Assembly: GCF_001887355.1 (NCBI RefSeq)
Contig: NZ_MPIN01000014.1
Coordinates: 1 to 64,000, forward strand
DNA length: 64,000 nucleotides
Origin: Cystobacter ferrugineus
GTDB taxonomy: Bacteria > Myxococcota > Myxococcia > Myxococcales > Myxococcaceae
Direction: 5' to 3'
Made by a program: the position numbers and the translations under genes
In this document: positions 26,048 through 35,994 of the stretch, in pieces
How positions within the stretch are numbered: the first letter of the stretch is position 1
Layout of the letters: each line of letters opens with the position of its first letter
The notes under the pieces: generated by a model
Seen by the model: the letters and a program-made list of their open reading frames with translations, nothing else
Databases searched by the model: none
Told to the model about the DNA's origin: nothing

Positions 26048-27654
26048 GGGCGGGCCGCCAGCCAGAGGGTGAGTTCCGCCTGCAGGGCCTTGTCCTTGCT
26101 GGACACGCCCAGCGTCACCGCGCGCAGGTCATCCGTGGCGTCCAGGAAGCGCACCGTGGTCGCCTTGATGGCGAAGCCGCCAATCCCCCACGCCTCGGAG
26201 GGCAGCGCCTTCACCGCCTCGGCGAGCTTGCGCAGGTCCAACACCGCGCCCAACGCCGGCTCCTGGAGCGCGCCACGCAGCTCCTCCGCCACGGGCGGCG
26301 CGCCGGGAGCCGCCGCGAGCCGGGGCAGCATCGACTCCAGCCGGGCCCGCGGCGCCGCGAGCACCACCTTGTCCCCCACCGAGGCCAGGTGCGCCCCCTC
26401 GCCCCGCGCGTACGTGGTGAGGTAGACGCGCTGGCCATTCACGTCCGAGGGTTGGATCTCGGCGCCGAAGCGCTTGGCGACGGGGGGAAGCTTCTCCAGC
26501 AGCGAGGCGAGGCCCGCCGCGTCCTTGCCATCCCCCACCGCCACGAGCTGCACGTAGCGGAAGGGATTGGTGCGCCGCGGATCCAACGAGGGCAGGCCCG
26601 CGCCCAACTGCACCGTGGGCGACAGGGACACGCCCGCCACGCTGCCGGGCTCGAGCCGCTCCAACAGCTCGCCCTTCACGTCGAAGCCGCTGTCCTGCAC
26701 CGCCCGGGCGACGACGGAGCCCGCCAGGTAGGGCCACAAGTCATTGAGCCGCGTGGCGTCGCCCTGGTAGCGCAGCACGAGGAAGCTGTCCTCGGGCAGG
26801 TAGCCGAGGAGCTCCGCCGCCTTCTGGGGAGAGAACGCGGCGAGCGTGTCCTGGGCCCCGGGCCACGGCGTGTCCAGGCGCACGGTGATGGCGCGCTCGC
26901 TCAACGAGCCCACCAGCGTCACGGCCTGGGTGGTGCCCGCCGGAACGAGGAACCCCGCCCCGCCGGGAAGGAAGGCATAGAAGTCGCGCTCGGCGGGCAG
27001 CCGCTTGAGCGAGTCGGACAGGAGCGGCTCCCCTTCGAGCGACTGCTCCGGAGGGAGCGTGGCGAAGCCGGACAGCCGGGGCACCACCTCACCCGGTCCC
27101 ACCAGGGCGTAGCCGTCGGTGAGCAGCAGGCCCAGGGAGGGCGCGCTCGCGGTGGGACGGCTGAAGGTGAGCAGCGTGCCGCCGGGGACCTTCTGCTCCG
27201 CGCGCTCGGAGGCGCCCAGGCGATCCCGGGCGAGCCGGGCGAAGGTCTCCGTCAACTGCTTCTCGTCCTTCATGCCCAGCACGGAGAAGGCCTGCTGGCC
27301 GCCCAGCAGGGCCACGCCCGCGCCGCGCGAGGGATCGATGCCCGCGGCCTCCATGGCCTGGCGGTTGCGCAGGTCCACGCCCACCTGGCGCATGATGCTG
27401 GAGACGAGCGCCTCGGCGGACTGGGCGTTCTGGAGCTGCGCGAGGAAGTTGGCCAGCTTGAGGTTCTGCAAGCGCCCGAGCTTCTCGCCGAGCACGCCGA
27501 GGTCCGGCACGACGAGTGACGCCTGGGCGTCGCGGGGCAGGAAACGGGCGGGGCTGAGCGTCTTCACGCCGCCCTGCTTGTTGTCACCGCAGCGGGAGCA
27601 ACCGGCGAACACGAGCAGCACGAGCAGGAGCCAGGATGAGGCGCGGCGGAGCAT
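26044..27654 (-). CDS. Large lipoprotein heading the ABC operon (DUF3352-like)
   Basis: This 536-residue lipoprotein has lipobox FAGC (Cys near residue 19). The mature part is a repetitive alpha/beta protein beginning with [20 protein letters not shown], reminiscent of DUF3352 proteins of unknown role. No membrane helix follows. It is the first gene of a four-gene coupled unit: lipoprotein, ATPase, permease, membrane protein. As the only exported soluble component, it may be the cargo or partner of the mechanotransmission-type ABC complex. The protein at 2.2-3.8 kb is vaguely similar. Confidence 0.65.
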   Translation of the reverse strand: MLRRASSWLLLVLLVFAGCSRCGDNKQGGVKTLSPARFLPRDAQASLVVPDLGVLGEKLGRLQNLKLANFLAQLQNAQSAEALVSSIMRQVGVDLRNRQAMEAAGIDPSRGAGVALLGGQQAFSVLGMKDEKQLTETFARLARDRLGASERAEQKVPGGTLLTFSRPTASAPSLGLLLTDGYALVGPGEVVPRLSGFATLPPEQSLEGEPLLSDSLKRLPAERDFYAFLPGGAGFLVPAGTTQAVTLVGSLSERAITVRLDTPWPGAQDTLAAFSPQKAAELLGYLPEDSFLVLRYQGDATRLNDLWPYLAGSVVARAVQDSGFDVKGELLERLEPGSVAGVSLSPTVQLGAGLPSLDPRRTNPFRYVQLVAVGDGKDAAGLASLLEKLPPVAKRFGAEIQPSDVNGQRVYLTTYARGEGAHLASVGDKVVLAAPRARLESMLPRLAAAPGAPPVAEELRGALQEPALGAVLDLRKLAEAVKALPSEAWGIGGFAIKATTVRFLDATDDLRAVTLGVSSKDKALQAELTLWLAARP

Positions 27655-27774
27655 AGAAGCGGGAGTGCAGACGGCCTCGGCCCCGGAGTCAAATTCTTCG
27701 TGCGGGCTTCAGGGGCCCCCGTCCAGGAACCAACCGGCCAGCGGGCACACCGGAGCCTCGCCTGGAGGTCAACC

Positions 27775-27791
27775 CCCCCGCCCGAAGGGGG
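27775..27791 (-). terminator. Possible terminator of the PspA operon
   Basis: On the minus strand CCCCC (27791-27787) pairs with GGGGG (27779-27775) around a seven-base loop, followed by GG and TT. It lies about 20 bases past the last gene of the operon. The weak U-tract makes the call tentative. Confidence 0.35.
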
Positions 27792-27807
27792 CCTGGAGCA
27801 CGGGGCC

Positions 27808-28617
27808 CTAGCGGACGCGCGTGCCGTGGGGCAGCGGCGCCGAGGTCTCCTCGCTGAACTCCATGAAGCGCTCCATCTCCCGCACCGTCTCGTCCGTGGC
27901 GCTCGCCCCGGCGCTCAGCGCGTCGAGCTGCCGCGACACGCTCTCCGGATCCCGGATGGCGATGGACTGCTCGTGCGTGAGCCGCATCAGGTCCTCGATG
28001 CTCGCGAGCTGGTGGCTCACCACCTCGCGGCTCTCTCCCGCCAGCTCGAAGCGCGCGAGCCGGCGCTTGAGGATCTCCAGGCGCTTCTCCTTCACGTCCT
28101 TGATGCGCGCGTTGGTCTCCTGCGCCAGCTCCGCCTCCAGCGCGCGCACGTCCTTCTCCAGCGACTGCCGCTCCGCCGGGTTGAGGTACGCGCGGTACTG
28201 GTTGAGCGCCACGATGAGCCGCAGGAAGGAGGTGAGCAGGGTGTCCAGCCGCTCCTCGCTGCTGCTGGCCAGCACCCGGCCTCCCGGCAGCCGCGCGTAG
28301 TTGGCGAGGATCTTCTCCTTGAGCCCCACGAGCTGCTGGTAGTGCTCGCGCTGCGAGGGCGCCAGGTCCTTGAGCAGCGTCTCCACCTGCTGCCGCGCGG
28401 CCTCCGCGTCCTGCGCGTCGGGCCCGCGCGAGCGCACCGCCCGCCTGAAGCGCGAGGAAGAGACCGCCCCCACGAGGTACATCCCCTCGACGCCGAGCGC
28501 CACCAGCGCGGGCAGCGGCTCGCCGGTGAGCGCCGCGGACGCCCCGGCGGTCAACAATCCCACCAGGTTGGCGGGCATCAGGAAGGCGGCCTTCAGGAAG
28601 TTCGGAGTGCGGGCCAC
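27808..28617 (-). CDS. Membrane protein with cytosolic coiled coil, last gene of PspA operon
   Basis: This 269-residue protein starts at GTG 28617. Two hydrophobic stretches near the N-terminus (about 10-30 and 34-52) form a hairpin or anchor. The remaining 200 residues are charged and helical with coiled-coil heptads (about 68-230). No family was recognised. Its position 39 bases after a substrate-binding-like protein and PspA suggests a role in membrane stress, where coiled coils could contact PspA. Confidence 0.55.
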   Translation of the reverse strand: MARTPNFLKAAFLMPANLVGLLTAGASAALTGEPLPALVALGVEGMYLVGAVSSSRFRRAVRSRGPDAQDAEAARQQVETLLKDLAPSQREHYQQLVGLKEKILANYARLPGGRVLASSSEERLDTLLTSFLRLIVALNQYRAYLNPAERQSLEKDVRALEAELAQETNARIKDVKEKRLEILKRRLARFELAGESREVVSHQLASIEDLMRLTHEQSIAIRDPESVSRQLDALSAGASATDETVREMERFMEFSEETSAPLPHGTRVR

Positions 28618-28656
28618 GTCAGTTCTCGCCAGCGAGGCGCCTCGCGGACAGGGGCC

Positions 28657-29844
28657 TCAGGGCCCTCGCGCCTCGGACACGTATTTCAGCGCGCCGAGAT
28701 CGCGAGTGTCCTCGGCTGGCGGTGCCTTCGCCGTGCGCCTGATCTTCTGATAGAGCGCCGAGGCGCTCTGGAAGAGCTCGTCATAGGTGACGGGCGCCTC
28801 GCCGGAAAGCCCGAAGAAGGCACGATTGTCGGCCAGTGTCGCCGGGGGAGCGCTGCGGATGGCCTCGGACGGGTCTCCCAGGTAGGGGGCCACCTCGCCG
28901 AGCAGCCGCGCCGCGGGCGCCGGCTCCTTCGCCACGCTCTGCCCCGCGTCCAGCAGGCCGCGGATGATGCGCCGCATGGCGTCCGGGTAGCGCGCGGCGT
29001 AGTCGCCCCGGGCCACCAGCACCGAGGCCACCAGGTGCGGCGCGTCCGCCGTGGTGGCCAGCACCTGACCACCCCTATCCCTCGCGGCCAGCTCCACGTC
29101 GCCCCACAGGCCCGCCACCGCGTCCGCCCGGCCCTCGCGCAGCGCCCGGCCCGCGTCCAGCGTGGTGGGCAGGTCCACCCACCGCACGTCCGACATGCGC
29201 AGGCCCGCGCGCGAGAGCACCCACAGCGCGAAATAGGAGGAGGAGCCCGAGGGGTACACGCCCAGGCGCTTGCCGCGCAGTTGCGCGAGCTCCGTCACGC
29301 CCACCGCCGCCAGCGCCTCCTGCCCGCGGCTGCGTCCCACCAGCAACACCGTGCGCGGCGCCGCGTCCCGGAGCGCGGGCAGCCACGCCGCCAGCCGGTC
29401 CACCGAGAGCACCGCCAGGTCCACCCCGCCGTGCTCCGCGCCCACCGAGAGCGCCTGCCGTAGCTCGTCCTCGTTGGCGAAGACGACGGCGCGCGCGTCC
29501 ATGGCATAGGCCGTCTTGAGCACGCCCTGCGCCGCGCCCGGAGGAGGCGCGGGATTGTCCAGCGTCGAGGCGCCGCCCGTGGCCAGCAGCAGCGCCGCCG
29601 CCGAGCCGCGCGCGGTGAAGCCGATGAGGGTGGGCCGCAGCGGCACCGAGGCCAGGTCCGCCATGGGCGCCGTCACCCCCGCGGGGAAGTCCCCCGGAGA
29701 CAGGCGCACGGCATCCTTGGCGGCCGGGAAGAAGCGCGCCTGGAGCCGATCCAGATACCCCAGGGGCGAGGCCAGGAGCCAGGCGGCCCCCAGCGCGCAC
29801 AGCACCAGGAACGGAATGAGGCCGGGTCCGCGTCGCAGCGCCAT
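28657..29844 (-). CDS. Membrane-anchored NMT1/SsuA-like substrate-binding protein
   Basis: This 395-residue protein has one N-terminal membrane segment (about 9-28) and no clear cleavage site. It then has a type 2 periplasmic-binding fold typical of the SsuA/NMT1 family: [39 protein letters not shown] and [19 protein letters not shown]. No ABC permease or ATPase for this class is nearby. Instead it lies between PspA and a coiled-coil protein. It may bind a small ligand as a sensor. ATG 29844 was preferred to a GTG-type start six codons earlier. Confidence 0.7.
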   Translation of the reverse strand: MALRRGPGLIPFLVLCALGAAWLLASPLGYLDRLQARFFPAAKDAVRLSPGDFPAGVTAPMADLASVPLRPTLIGFTARGSAAALLLATGGASTLDNPAPPPGAAQGVLKTAYAMDARAVVFANEDELRQALSVGAEHGGVDLAVLSVDRLAAWLPALRDAAPRTVLLVGRSRGQEALAAVGVTELAQLRGKRLGVYPSGSSSYFALWVLSRAGLRMSDVRWVDLPTTLDAGRALREGRADAVAGLWGDVELAARDRGGQVLATTADAPHLVASVLVARGDYAARYPDAMRRIIRGLLDAGQSVAKEPAPAARLLGEVAPYLGDPSEAIRSAPPATLADNRAFFGLSGEAPVTYDELFQSASALYQKIRRTAKAPPAEDTRDLGALKYVSEARGP

Positions 29845-29869
29845 CAGAGCGGCCTCCTCCACCCCGCCA

Positions 29870-30604
29870 CTACTTGATCTCCACCTTCTTGCCGATGGTC
29901 TTCTCCGGACCGGCGCTCACGTCGGACACCGGCGCGGGGCTGTCCAGGCCCATCTCCATCTTCATCTGCTTCACGAGGTCCATCGCCTGCAGGTGCTCGG
30001 CGTCCTCCTCGATCTGCACGGCCTGGTGGTCCACCGAGTCGAGCGCCATCTGCATGCGCGCCTCGTTGACGGCCGCCTTCTCCTGCACCTTGCGCAGCAT
30101 CTCGCCGTGCGTCTGGTCGATGCCCGCGACGGTGAAGGACTCCATGGCGTCGGCCACCTTGGACTGCCACTGGGCGCGGCGCGCGTCGCGGATGGCCGTC
30201 ATGGCCTCCTGCGTCTTGCGCTCCTTCTCGCGCATGAAGGCCTTCTTCAGGCTGAGCGACTTCTCGTACGCCTGCTTGGCCGTGTCCAGCTGCTGCTGGT
30301 TGCGCTCCAGGGCGCCCTTCTCGATCTGCAGCTTGCTCGCGTACTGGGCCGCCAGATCGTCACGCCCCGCCTGGATGGCCGCCTTCACCTTGGCCGTCAG
30401 GTCGCGGATGTCCTGCTGGTACTTGGCGTTCTCCTTCTCCAGGAGCGTCAGGTTGGCCCGCACCATCGCGATGGACTCGTTCATCTTCGGCACCTGATCG
30501 TTCAGGTCCCGGATGTTCTGCTCGAGGATGAGCTCCGGATCCTCGATGGAGGAGACGAAGAAGCCAGCGAAGCTGCGCATTGCCCTCTTGAACCGTTGCC
30601 ACAT
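29870..30604 (-). CDS. pspA: PspA/IM30 family membrane-protecting protein
   Basis: This 244-residue protein is an almost entirely helical, charged coiled coil. The amphipathic N-terminus ([16 protein letters not shown]) and [20 protein letters not shown] fit the PspA/Vipp1 (ESCRT-III-like) family, which forms rings and filaments that protect damaged inner membranes. The size fits PspA rather than the longer Vipp1. It is the first gene of a three-gene unit. No PspF-like activator gene is in the window. Confidence 0.85.
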   Translation of the reverse strand: MWQRFKRAMRSFAGFFVSSIEDPELILEQNIRDLNDQVPKMNESIAMVRANLTLLEKENAKYQQDIRDLTAKVKAAIQAGRDDLAAQYASKLQIEKGALERNQQQLDTAKQAYEKSLSLKKAFMREKERKTQEAMTAIRDARRAQWQSKVADAMESFTVAGIDQTHGEMLRKVQEKAAVNEARMQMALDSVDHQAVQIEEDAEHLQAMDLVKQMKMEMGLDSPAPVSDVSAGPEKTIGKKVEIK

Positions 30605-30729
30605 GGCGGGTGTCGACCTCCTCCACTGCGAGTCCTTGGGGGACTACCTTACACCAGCCCACCCAGCTTACCACGCGTGCCAATCTCCCGCGTTTCTACG
30701 CTCCGCGCACGGGATTCATTGCCACCAGG

Positions 30730-30747
30730 CCACCAGGGCCCTGGTGG
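30730..30747. repeat. Perfect 18-base palindrome upstream of pspA
   Basis: CCACCAGGG and CCCTGGTGG abut to form a perfect 18-base palindrome in the 190-base gap between the amidohydrolase gene and pspA. It could be an operator for a dimeric regulator or part of a 3' end structure. Confidence 0.4.
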
Positions 30748-30772
30748 GTCCGCCCGGGGTGCGAGCGGACCC
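30746..30772 (-). terminator. Hairpin after the amidohydrolase gene
   Basis: GGGTCCGC (30746-30753) and GCGGACCC (30765-30772) form a perfect eight-base stem with an 11-base loop, about 25 bases past the amidohydrolase stop on the minus strand. No U-tract is seen. Confidence 0.4.
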
Positions 30773-30795
30773 GGCCTCCGGGAGACAGGGCGCCC

Positions 30796-32187
30796 TCAGC
30801 GGGCGCGGGCCGTGGGACGGGCGCGGGACGGGGGCCGGGCACGCGCGGTGAGGCGAGCGGAGTGGTGACGGGCGTTGGCGGCCACGGCGGCGGCGTCCAG
30901 GGTGAGCAGCGTCCGGTCCTTGAGCACGAGCCGCCCATCGATGACCACGTGCACCACGTCGGAAGCGCGCGCGGCGTAGACGAGCGGCGAGAGCACGTCG
31001 GCCGGGTCGGACGGCAGGGCGTGCAGGCCGGACAGGTCCACCACGGTGACGTCGGCGCGCTTGCCCACCTCCAGCGAGCCCAGCTCGGCCTCCAGGCCCA
31101 GGGCGCGGGCGCCCCCGAGCGTGGCCATCTCCAGGACGCGCTCGGCGGGCATGCCCCGGGGGCCCACCCGCGGCTTGTGCAGCAGCGCCGCCAGCCGCAT
31201 CTCCACGAACATGTCCAGGTTGTTGTTGCACGCGGCGCCGTCCGCCCCGAGGCACACCGACACGCCCTCGTCGAGCAGCTCCGGCACCGGGGCGATGCCC
31301 GAGGCGAGCTTGAGGTTGGAGCCCGGGCAGTGACACACCACCGTGCCCGTGTCCCGCAGCAGGCGGCGCTCGGCGTCGGACAGCCACACGCAGTGGGCGA
31401 GCGTCACGTGAGGCCCGGTGATGCCCACCTCGTGGAACCACTCCACGTTGTCCCGGCCGGTGAGCTGGCGCACCACGTCGCACTCGGTGCGGTTCTCGCT
31501 CGCGTGGGTGTGGATGCGCACGCCCTTGTCGCGCGAGAGCCGTCCCACCTCGCGCAAGAGCTTCTCCGTGCAGGAGAGCACGAAGCGCGGGGTGAGGGCG
31601 TATCGCAGCCGGCCCCCGTGGGTGTCGTGCCAGCGCTCCAGCAGCGCGAGGCTCTCGGCCAGCGAGTCCTCGGTGGATTCGGCGAGGCCCGGGGGCACGT
31701 CGGGCGCGTCCATCATCGCCTTGCCGCCGGTGAGCCGGAAGCCGCAGTCCCGGGCGGACTCGAAGACGGAGTCGTAGTGGCGCACCGAGCCCATGTCGAG
31801 CGCCGCCGTGGAGCCCGAGCGGATGAGCTCCGCGAAGGTGAGATCCGCCGAGGCGCGCATGGAGTCCGGGTCGTGCGCGGCCTCGAAGGGCCAGATGCGC
31901 TCGCGCAGCCAGTCGAGTAGCTCCAGGCCATCCGCCCGGTTGCGGAAGAGCGTCTGACAGGCGTGCAGGTGGCCGTGGACGAAGCCGGGCAGCACCACCT
32001 GGCCCCTCACGTCCAACACGCGGAGTCTCGCCCCCCGCGGGCGCGGGCCGCGCCCTACGCGGGCGATGCGGCCATCCTGGATGAGGACGTCGGCCTCCGC
32101 GAGCACCTCGCGCTCGCGGTTCATCGTCACGACGGTGCCGTTGGTGAGGAGGATGTCCACGGTCCGAGGGGTATTACCACGGTTCAC
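30796..32187 (-). CDS. Amidohydrolase / S-adenosylhomocysteine- or methylthioadenosine-deaminase-like protein
   Basis: This 463-residue metal-dependent hydrolase has the amidohydrolase barrel motifs HGHLH (metal HxH), HTHASE, a later HC and the deaminase aspartate in [11 protein letters not shown] composite beta sandwich frames the barrel. The closest functional group is the MTA/SAH and related aminopurine/guanine deaminases (COG0402). The final Arg/Ala/Pro-rich tail is unusual and may be a read-on extension. GTG 32187 with GGAG at five bases is preferred over GTG 32208. Its product may feed purine salvage, but the substrate is not fixed by sequence. Confidence 0.75.
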   Translation of the reverse strand: MNRGNTPRTVDILLTNGTVVTMNREREVLAEADVLIQDGRIARVGRGPRPRGARLRVLDVRGQVVLPGFVHGHLHACQTLFRNRADGLELLDWLRERIWPFEAAHDPDSMRASADLTFAELIRSGSTAALDMGSVRHYDSVFESARDCGFRLTGGKAMMDAPDVPPGLAESTEDSLAESLALLERWHDTHGGRLRYALTPRFVLSCTEKLLREVGRLSRDKGVRIHTHASENRTECDVVRQLTGRDNVEWFHEVGITGPHVTLAHCVWLSDAERRLLRDTGTVVCHCPGSNLKLASGIAPVPELLDEGVSVCLGADGAACNNNLDMFVEMRLAALLHKPRVGPRGMPAERVLEMATLGGARALGLEAELGSLEVGKRADVTVVDLSGLHALPSDPADVLSPLVYAARASDVVHVVIDGRLVLKDRTLLTLDAAAVAANARHHSARLTARARPPSRARPTARAR

Positions 32188-32214
32188 GCCCGCTCCAGCC
32201 AAAGACACTCGCCC

Positions 32215-32748
32215 TCAGCAGGATTGACCACACACCCGGGTCGTCCCGTTGGGGCACACCGTGGCGTTGCTCCCCCCCTCCCGGCAGGTGACGTTGCAGT
32301 TGCCGGTGCCCTGGCAATCCACCCGGCAGGAGCCCGTACAGGTGACGTTGCAATTGCCCACGCGCTCGCAGCTCACCTCGCTGGCGGGCCCCACGGTGAA
32401 CGCGCAGTTGGACGCATCCGAGCAGCGCTGCCGGCAGTTCGCCCCGCACTGGGACTCGCAGGAGCTGACCCGGGCGCAGGCCAGGTCGCAATCCGTCTCA
32501 CAGGTGGTGGTGCAGTTGTTGCCCCCGGTACAGCGGTGCTGACAGCCATCACCGCAGCGCACATCGCAGTCCGGGCCGTCCGCGCACGCCAGCGAACAGC
32601 CCGGCTCCAGACACTCGCCCGTGCACCGGGGCTCGGGCTTGCACGTGCACGTGTCTCCCGCGCAGTCCACCTGACCGCCCTCGAAGAGACGGGCACAGCC
32701 AGGAGCCAGTGACAGCAGCAGGAGGAGGGGAACGAGGTGTTGGCGCAT
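32215..32748 (-). CDS. Cysteine-rich lipoprotein
   Basis: This 177-residue protein has lipobox APGC and 31 cysteines in total, mostly spaced every 3-6 residues, with short Gly/Asn/Asp/Thr turns between them (patterns such as GNCNVTC occur twice). Disulfide knots rather than a hydrophobic core probably hold it. Such tracts occur in secreted myxobacterial surface proteins but no named domain was recognised. It stands alone, 27 bases upstream of the amidohydrolase, on the same strand. Confidence 0.65.
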   Translation of the reverse strand: MRQHLVPLLLLLSLAPGCARLFEGGQVDCAGDTCTCKPEPRCTGECLEPGCSLACADGPDCDVRCGDGCQHRCTGGNNCTTTCETDCDLACARVSSCESQCGANCRQRCSDASNCAFTVGPASEVSCERVGNCNVTCTGSCRVDCQGTGNCNVTCREGGSNATVCPNGTTRVCGQSC

Positions 32749-32831
32749 GGCCGCGCATCCTAGGGAGGCTCCCCTCCCCCCGCGACGGGCACCGTCCAGT
32801 ACTCAACGCCTCGCGAGGGCCTCGAGGGAAG

Positions 32832-35234
32832 TCAGCGCGGGACGGCGGGAGACGTGCGCCCCACGGCCCGCTGGCGCCACTCCACGAGCAGCGCGAGTCC
32901 GAGCAGGCCCAGCGTCACCAGGGTGAGGGTCGCTCCGAGCCGCTGGCCGGGAGCGCGGAACGAGAAGGTGACCTGGTGGGAGCCCGCCGTCAGCCGCACG
33001 CCCCGCACCGCCACGTTGGCCGGCAGGATGGGGGCGGGCCGCCCATCCACCGTCGCGCTCCAGCCCGAGTAATAGGCGTCGTTGAGCACCAGCACGGCGG
33101 GCTGGGTGGCCTCCACCTCCAGCACGACCTCCTCTGGCGCGTAGCGCACGAAGCGCACCTGGCCGAGCGCTCCGGGATCCTTGGGGGCCTCGACATGCTC
33201 CGGGCCGGGAGGGCACTCCAGGGCCACCTGCTGGCCGGGCGTGAAGGAGCGGGAGAAGAGCAGGGCCCTGGCCGCGTCTTGATCCGGCACACACACCGGC
33301 GTGGCCAGGTAGGCGCGCGGCAGCGCCTGGGGATTGCGCAACAGCAGTTCGTCGAAGCGCGGAATCTCGGCGACGATGACGTCGGGCTTGCCGTTGATCC
33401 GCCGGTACTCCCGCGCGCTCACCGTGACGTACTTCACGTGGAAGAGTTCCAGGATCCGGCTCGGCGGAAGACCGAGGCGCTCCTGCTGTATTCCCAGCAG
33501 GCTCATGGCCCGCCAGGAGACGACGGGAAGATAGGGCTTGGCGCTCTCCAGCCGCCAGAGCGCGGGGGTGTCCGCCCAGAGGGAGTCGAGGGTGTTGATG
33601 GACTGGATGTCGATGGGAGCGATGCCCTCGATGGTCTCGTGCTCCTGGATTTCCGGCGCCGCGCCATAGACGCGGGGCCGGCCGGCGCCGCTGTCCTGCT
33701 CGGCCTCCAGGATGGTCGCCACCATCTGGGAGGGATGCTCCAGAAACTCCGGAAGGGTCACCTGGTACACGTCCCCGTTGGCCAGGTAGAGGATGACGAG
33801 TTGGAGCGAGACGACGGCCCACGCCAGGGTGGCGGGCGCTCGCACCCGGAGCAGCACGGCCCCCATCACCCCGAGCGACACCCCCGCGACCACGGACGCG
33901 AGCAGGACGTTGCCGTGGAGGATGTCCTGGATGTCGGGCTGCGGCTTCTCCCAGAGGGCACCGATCACCCCGGAGGAGAACACCCGCCCCTGCCACTCCG
34001 CCAGCGCGAACAGGCCACAGAGCGACGCGAGCACGAACGCGGCCTGGCCCACCCTCCGCGACAGGATGGGCTCGCGCAGCACGGCCTCCAGCCCCGCGCC
34101 CGCGCCCAGGGCACAGGCGAACATGAAGTAGGGCAGCAACTTCTCCGGAAAGCGGAAGGAGTTCCAGACGGGCATCCACTGGTACAGCCAGCCATACAGG
34201 GGCAGGTGCCGTCCCATCGACAGCGCCAGCACGAGCAGCGCCATGGCCGCCACCGCCCACGCCAGGGCCCGGCGGCGGTGGGCCCAGAGCGCCGCACCCA
34301 CCAGGAGGAGCGCGGGCGCGCCCACGTGCACCGAGTTGACCCAGAAGGAATGCACCCCGGAATGGAACACCTCATCGGCCAGCCTGAACGAGGCCACCGT
34401 GTCCGTCTCGGGATTGAGGAAGATGGGGCCGAGCACGAACTCGAGCATCCGCAGGGGATGGAACGAGAAGTAGGTGGCCAGATCCAAGGTCGGCGAGGTG
34501 GGCCTCGCCTCCCCGCGGAGGCTGAGCACGGGAGCGATCTGCACCGCGGCCAGCAGGGCGGTGAGCACGACGAGCAGCACGGCCCGGGACGCCGCGCGCG
34601 GCAGGGGGGCTCGCTCCGGACGCAGCAGCACGAGCACGAGCACCAGGGCACAACACAGCGCGAAGCTCTGCGGCTCGCCGCTCAGGAGGATCAGACACAG
34701 CAGGAGCGCGGCGGCGGCGGCACGGCGGGCCGAGGGCTGGCGCAGGAAGCGCTCGGCGCCCCACAGGGCCCAGGGGAACGTGGCGGCCGCCATGAGGTAG
34801 AGCAGGTTGTTGCTGATGCCCACCAGGTAGCCACCCAACGCGTAGGTGATGCCCGCCAGCAACGCGGACTTCCGCTCCAGGCCCCACTCCCGGGCGAAGC
34901 GGTAGGTGCCGCCCAGCGCCGACACATAGGAGCCGAGCGCGATGAGCTTGAGCGCCACCCCGAGCGGCAACAGCAGGTAGAGCACGTTGGTGGGGTGGAA
35001 GACGCCGGAGATGAGCATGCCCGCGAAGGGCTGACCCAACCCGTTGTAGGGATACCAGGCCGGAAACTCCCCTTGGGACACGCGCTCGGCCCAGTACTGC
35101 TTGAGCGGGTAGTAGACGAGCAGGATGTCGCGCGCGATGAAGACGTCCGAACTGAACGTCGCCCGGTGGAAGTAGAGCAGCGGCAGGGCGAGGGTGGCGG
35201 CCACCATCGCCAGCCGCGACCGAATCCGTGACAT
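32832..35234 (-). CDS. YfhO-family multi-pass membrane protein
   Basis: This 800-residue protein has a dozen or more membrane helices in the first two-thirds, and a C-terminal periplasmic domain with a final helix near 765-785. YfhO-type features include NGLGQPFAGMLISGVFHPTN near the first outer loop and the SGWSATVDGRPAPILPAN segment near the end. The family is thought to act in glycosyl transfer to lipids or wall polymers (GT-C-like). ATG 35234 overlaps the cytidine deaminase stop by one base, so it is coupled to the nucleoside genes, an odd pairing. Confidence 0.75.
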   Translation of the reverse strand: MSRIRSRLAMVAATLALPLLYFHRATFSSDVFIARDILLVYYPLKQYWAERVSQGEFPAWYPYNGLGQPFAGMLISGVFHPTNVLYLLLPLGVALKLIALGSYVSALGGTYRFAREWGLERKSALLAGITYALGGYLVGISNNLLYLMAAATFPWALWGAERFLRQPSARRAAAAALLLCLILLSGEPQSFALCCALVLVLVLLRPERAPLPRAASRAVLLVVLTALLAAVQIAPVLSLRGEARPTSPTLDLATYFSFHPLRMLEFVLGPIFLNPETDTVASFRLADEVFHSGVHSFWVNSVHVGAPALLLVGAALWAHRRRALAWAVAAMALLVLALSMGRHLPLYGWLYQWMPVWNSFRFPEKLLPYFMFACALGAGAGLEAVLREPILSRRVGQAAFVLASLCGLFALAEWQGRVFSSGVIGALWEKPQPDIQDILHGNVLLASVVAGVSLGVMGAVLLRVRAPATLAWAVVSLQLVILYLANGDVYQVTLPEFLEHPSQMVATILEAEQDSGAGRPRVYGAAPEIQEHETIEGIAPIDIQSINTLDSLWADTPALWRLESAKPYLPVVSWRAMSLLGIQQERLGLPPSRILELFHVKYVTVSAREYRRINGKPDVIVAEIPRFDELLLRNPQALPRAYLATPVCVPDQDAARALLFSRSFTPGQQVALECPPGPEHVEAPKDPGALGQVRFVRYAPEEVVLEVEATQPAVLVLNDAYYSGWSATVDGRPAPILPANVAVRGVRLTAGSHQVTFSFRAPGQRLGATLTLVTLGLLGLALLVEWRQRAVGRTSPAVPR

Positions 35235-35638
35235 CAGAGGAAGTCGCTGGTGAAGGCGTGGGGAAGCAGTTCCCCGAGCGAGTAGCGAGCCTCGTCTCCC
35301 TTGAGGTTGCGGCTGCGCACGGGCATTTCCCTCGGAGCGAACTCCATCATCACCTGCCGGCACATGCCGCACGGCGGACACGGCGTGGGCGTGTCCACGA
35401 CGATGGCCACCGCCACCGGACGGCCGCGGCCCTGGGCCACTCCCGCCGCCAGCGCGCTGCGCTCGGCGCAGGCGGACAGGCCATAGGAGGAGTTCTCCAC
35501 GTTGCAGCCCGCCACCACCGACCCATCCGCGTACAGCACCGCCGCCCCCACCGGGAAGCGCGAGTAGGGCACATGCGCGCGCTCACGCACCTTCGCCGCC
35601 GCCTCGAAGAGATTGTCCCAGGGAATGTCCGTGCTCAT
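35234..35638 (-). CDS. cdd: Cytidine deaminase
   Basis: This 134-residue enzyme has the zinc site of homotetrameric cytidine deaminases: C57-A-E59 and P-C90-x-x-C93, plus the FPVGAA and NVENSSY substrate loops. It converts (deoxy)cytidine to (deoxy)uridine in the cytosol, the step before phosphorolysis. Its start overlaps the PilZ gene by four bases, and its stop overlaps the YfhO start. It belongs to the operon deoA-like, pilZ, cdd, yfhO. Confidence 0.9.
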   Translation of the reverse strand: MSTDIPWDNLFEAAAKVRERAHVPYSRFPVGAAVLYADGSVVAGCNVENSSYGLSACAERSALAAGVAQGRGRPVAVAIVVDTPTPCPPCGMCRQVMMEFAPREMPVRSRNLKGDEARYSLGELLPHAFTSDFL

Positions 35639-35994
35639 GAGCCACCTCGTTGGTTGGACTCCGCCTGCTCTACTTCCTCCAGATACTGGGCGATGCGCCG
35701 CTCCACCTCGTCCGGCAGGTCCAGGAAGCGCACGTGCGCGGAGGTGCCGCGCGCGCCGTAGCTCACGTTGAGCACCTGTCCCCGGACCTGGAGCTCCTCG
35801 CTCGTGCCGGGCAACATGAAGCGCGCCTCCACCTGGGTCCCCACCGACAGGGCCGCGCCGTGCCAGGCGAAGCCCCCTATCGAGATGTTACCCTCCCGGG
35901 AGTCGAACGGGTCCGAGCTATCCGCCTTCCGGATCCGAAAGCGCATCGACACCCGGAGCGAGGCCCGCCGCTCATCTCCGGACGATGCACTCAT
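35635..35994 (-). CDS. PilZ-domain protein, predicted c-di-GMP binder
   Basis: This 119-residue single-domain protein has an N-terminal RRxxxR-like motif (RRASLRVSMRFR, residues 9-20) and the second c-di-GMP element, here N-x-S-x-x-G (GNISIGGF), where the usual Asp is Asn. Most ligand residues are therefore kept. It overlaps the thymidine phosphorylase stop and the cdd start by four bases each. A second-messenger receptor between two nucleoside enzymes is unusual and may tune that pathway or the YfhO protein. Confidence 0.75.
   Translation of the reverse strand: MSASSGDERRASLRVSMRFRIRKADSSDPFDSREGNISIGGFAWHGAALSVGTQVEARFMLPGTSEELQVRGQVLNVSYGARGTSAHVRFLDLPDEVERRIAQYLEEVEQAESNQRGGS

Noticed and set aside
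30660-30700. A sigma54-like promoter (TTGGCACG) upstream of pspA on the minus strand
   Set aside because: The GG and GC dinucleotides are 12 bases apart rather than 10, so the -24/-12 spacing is wrong.
32212-32752. Tandem Cys spacing read as a metallothionein
   Set aside because: The protein is exported and lipid-anchored, much longer than metallothioneins, and lacks their CxC clusters; disulfides fit better.
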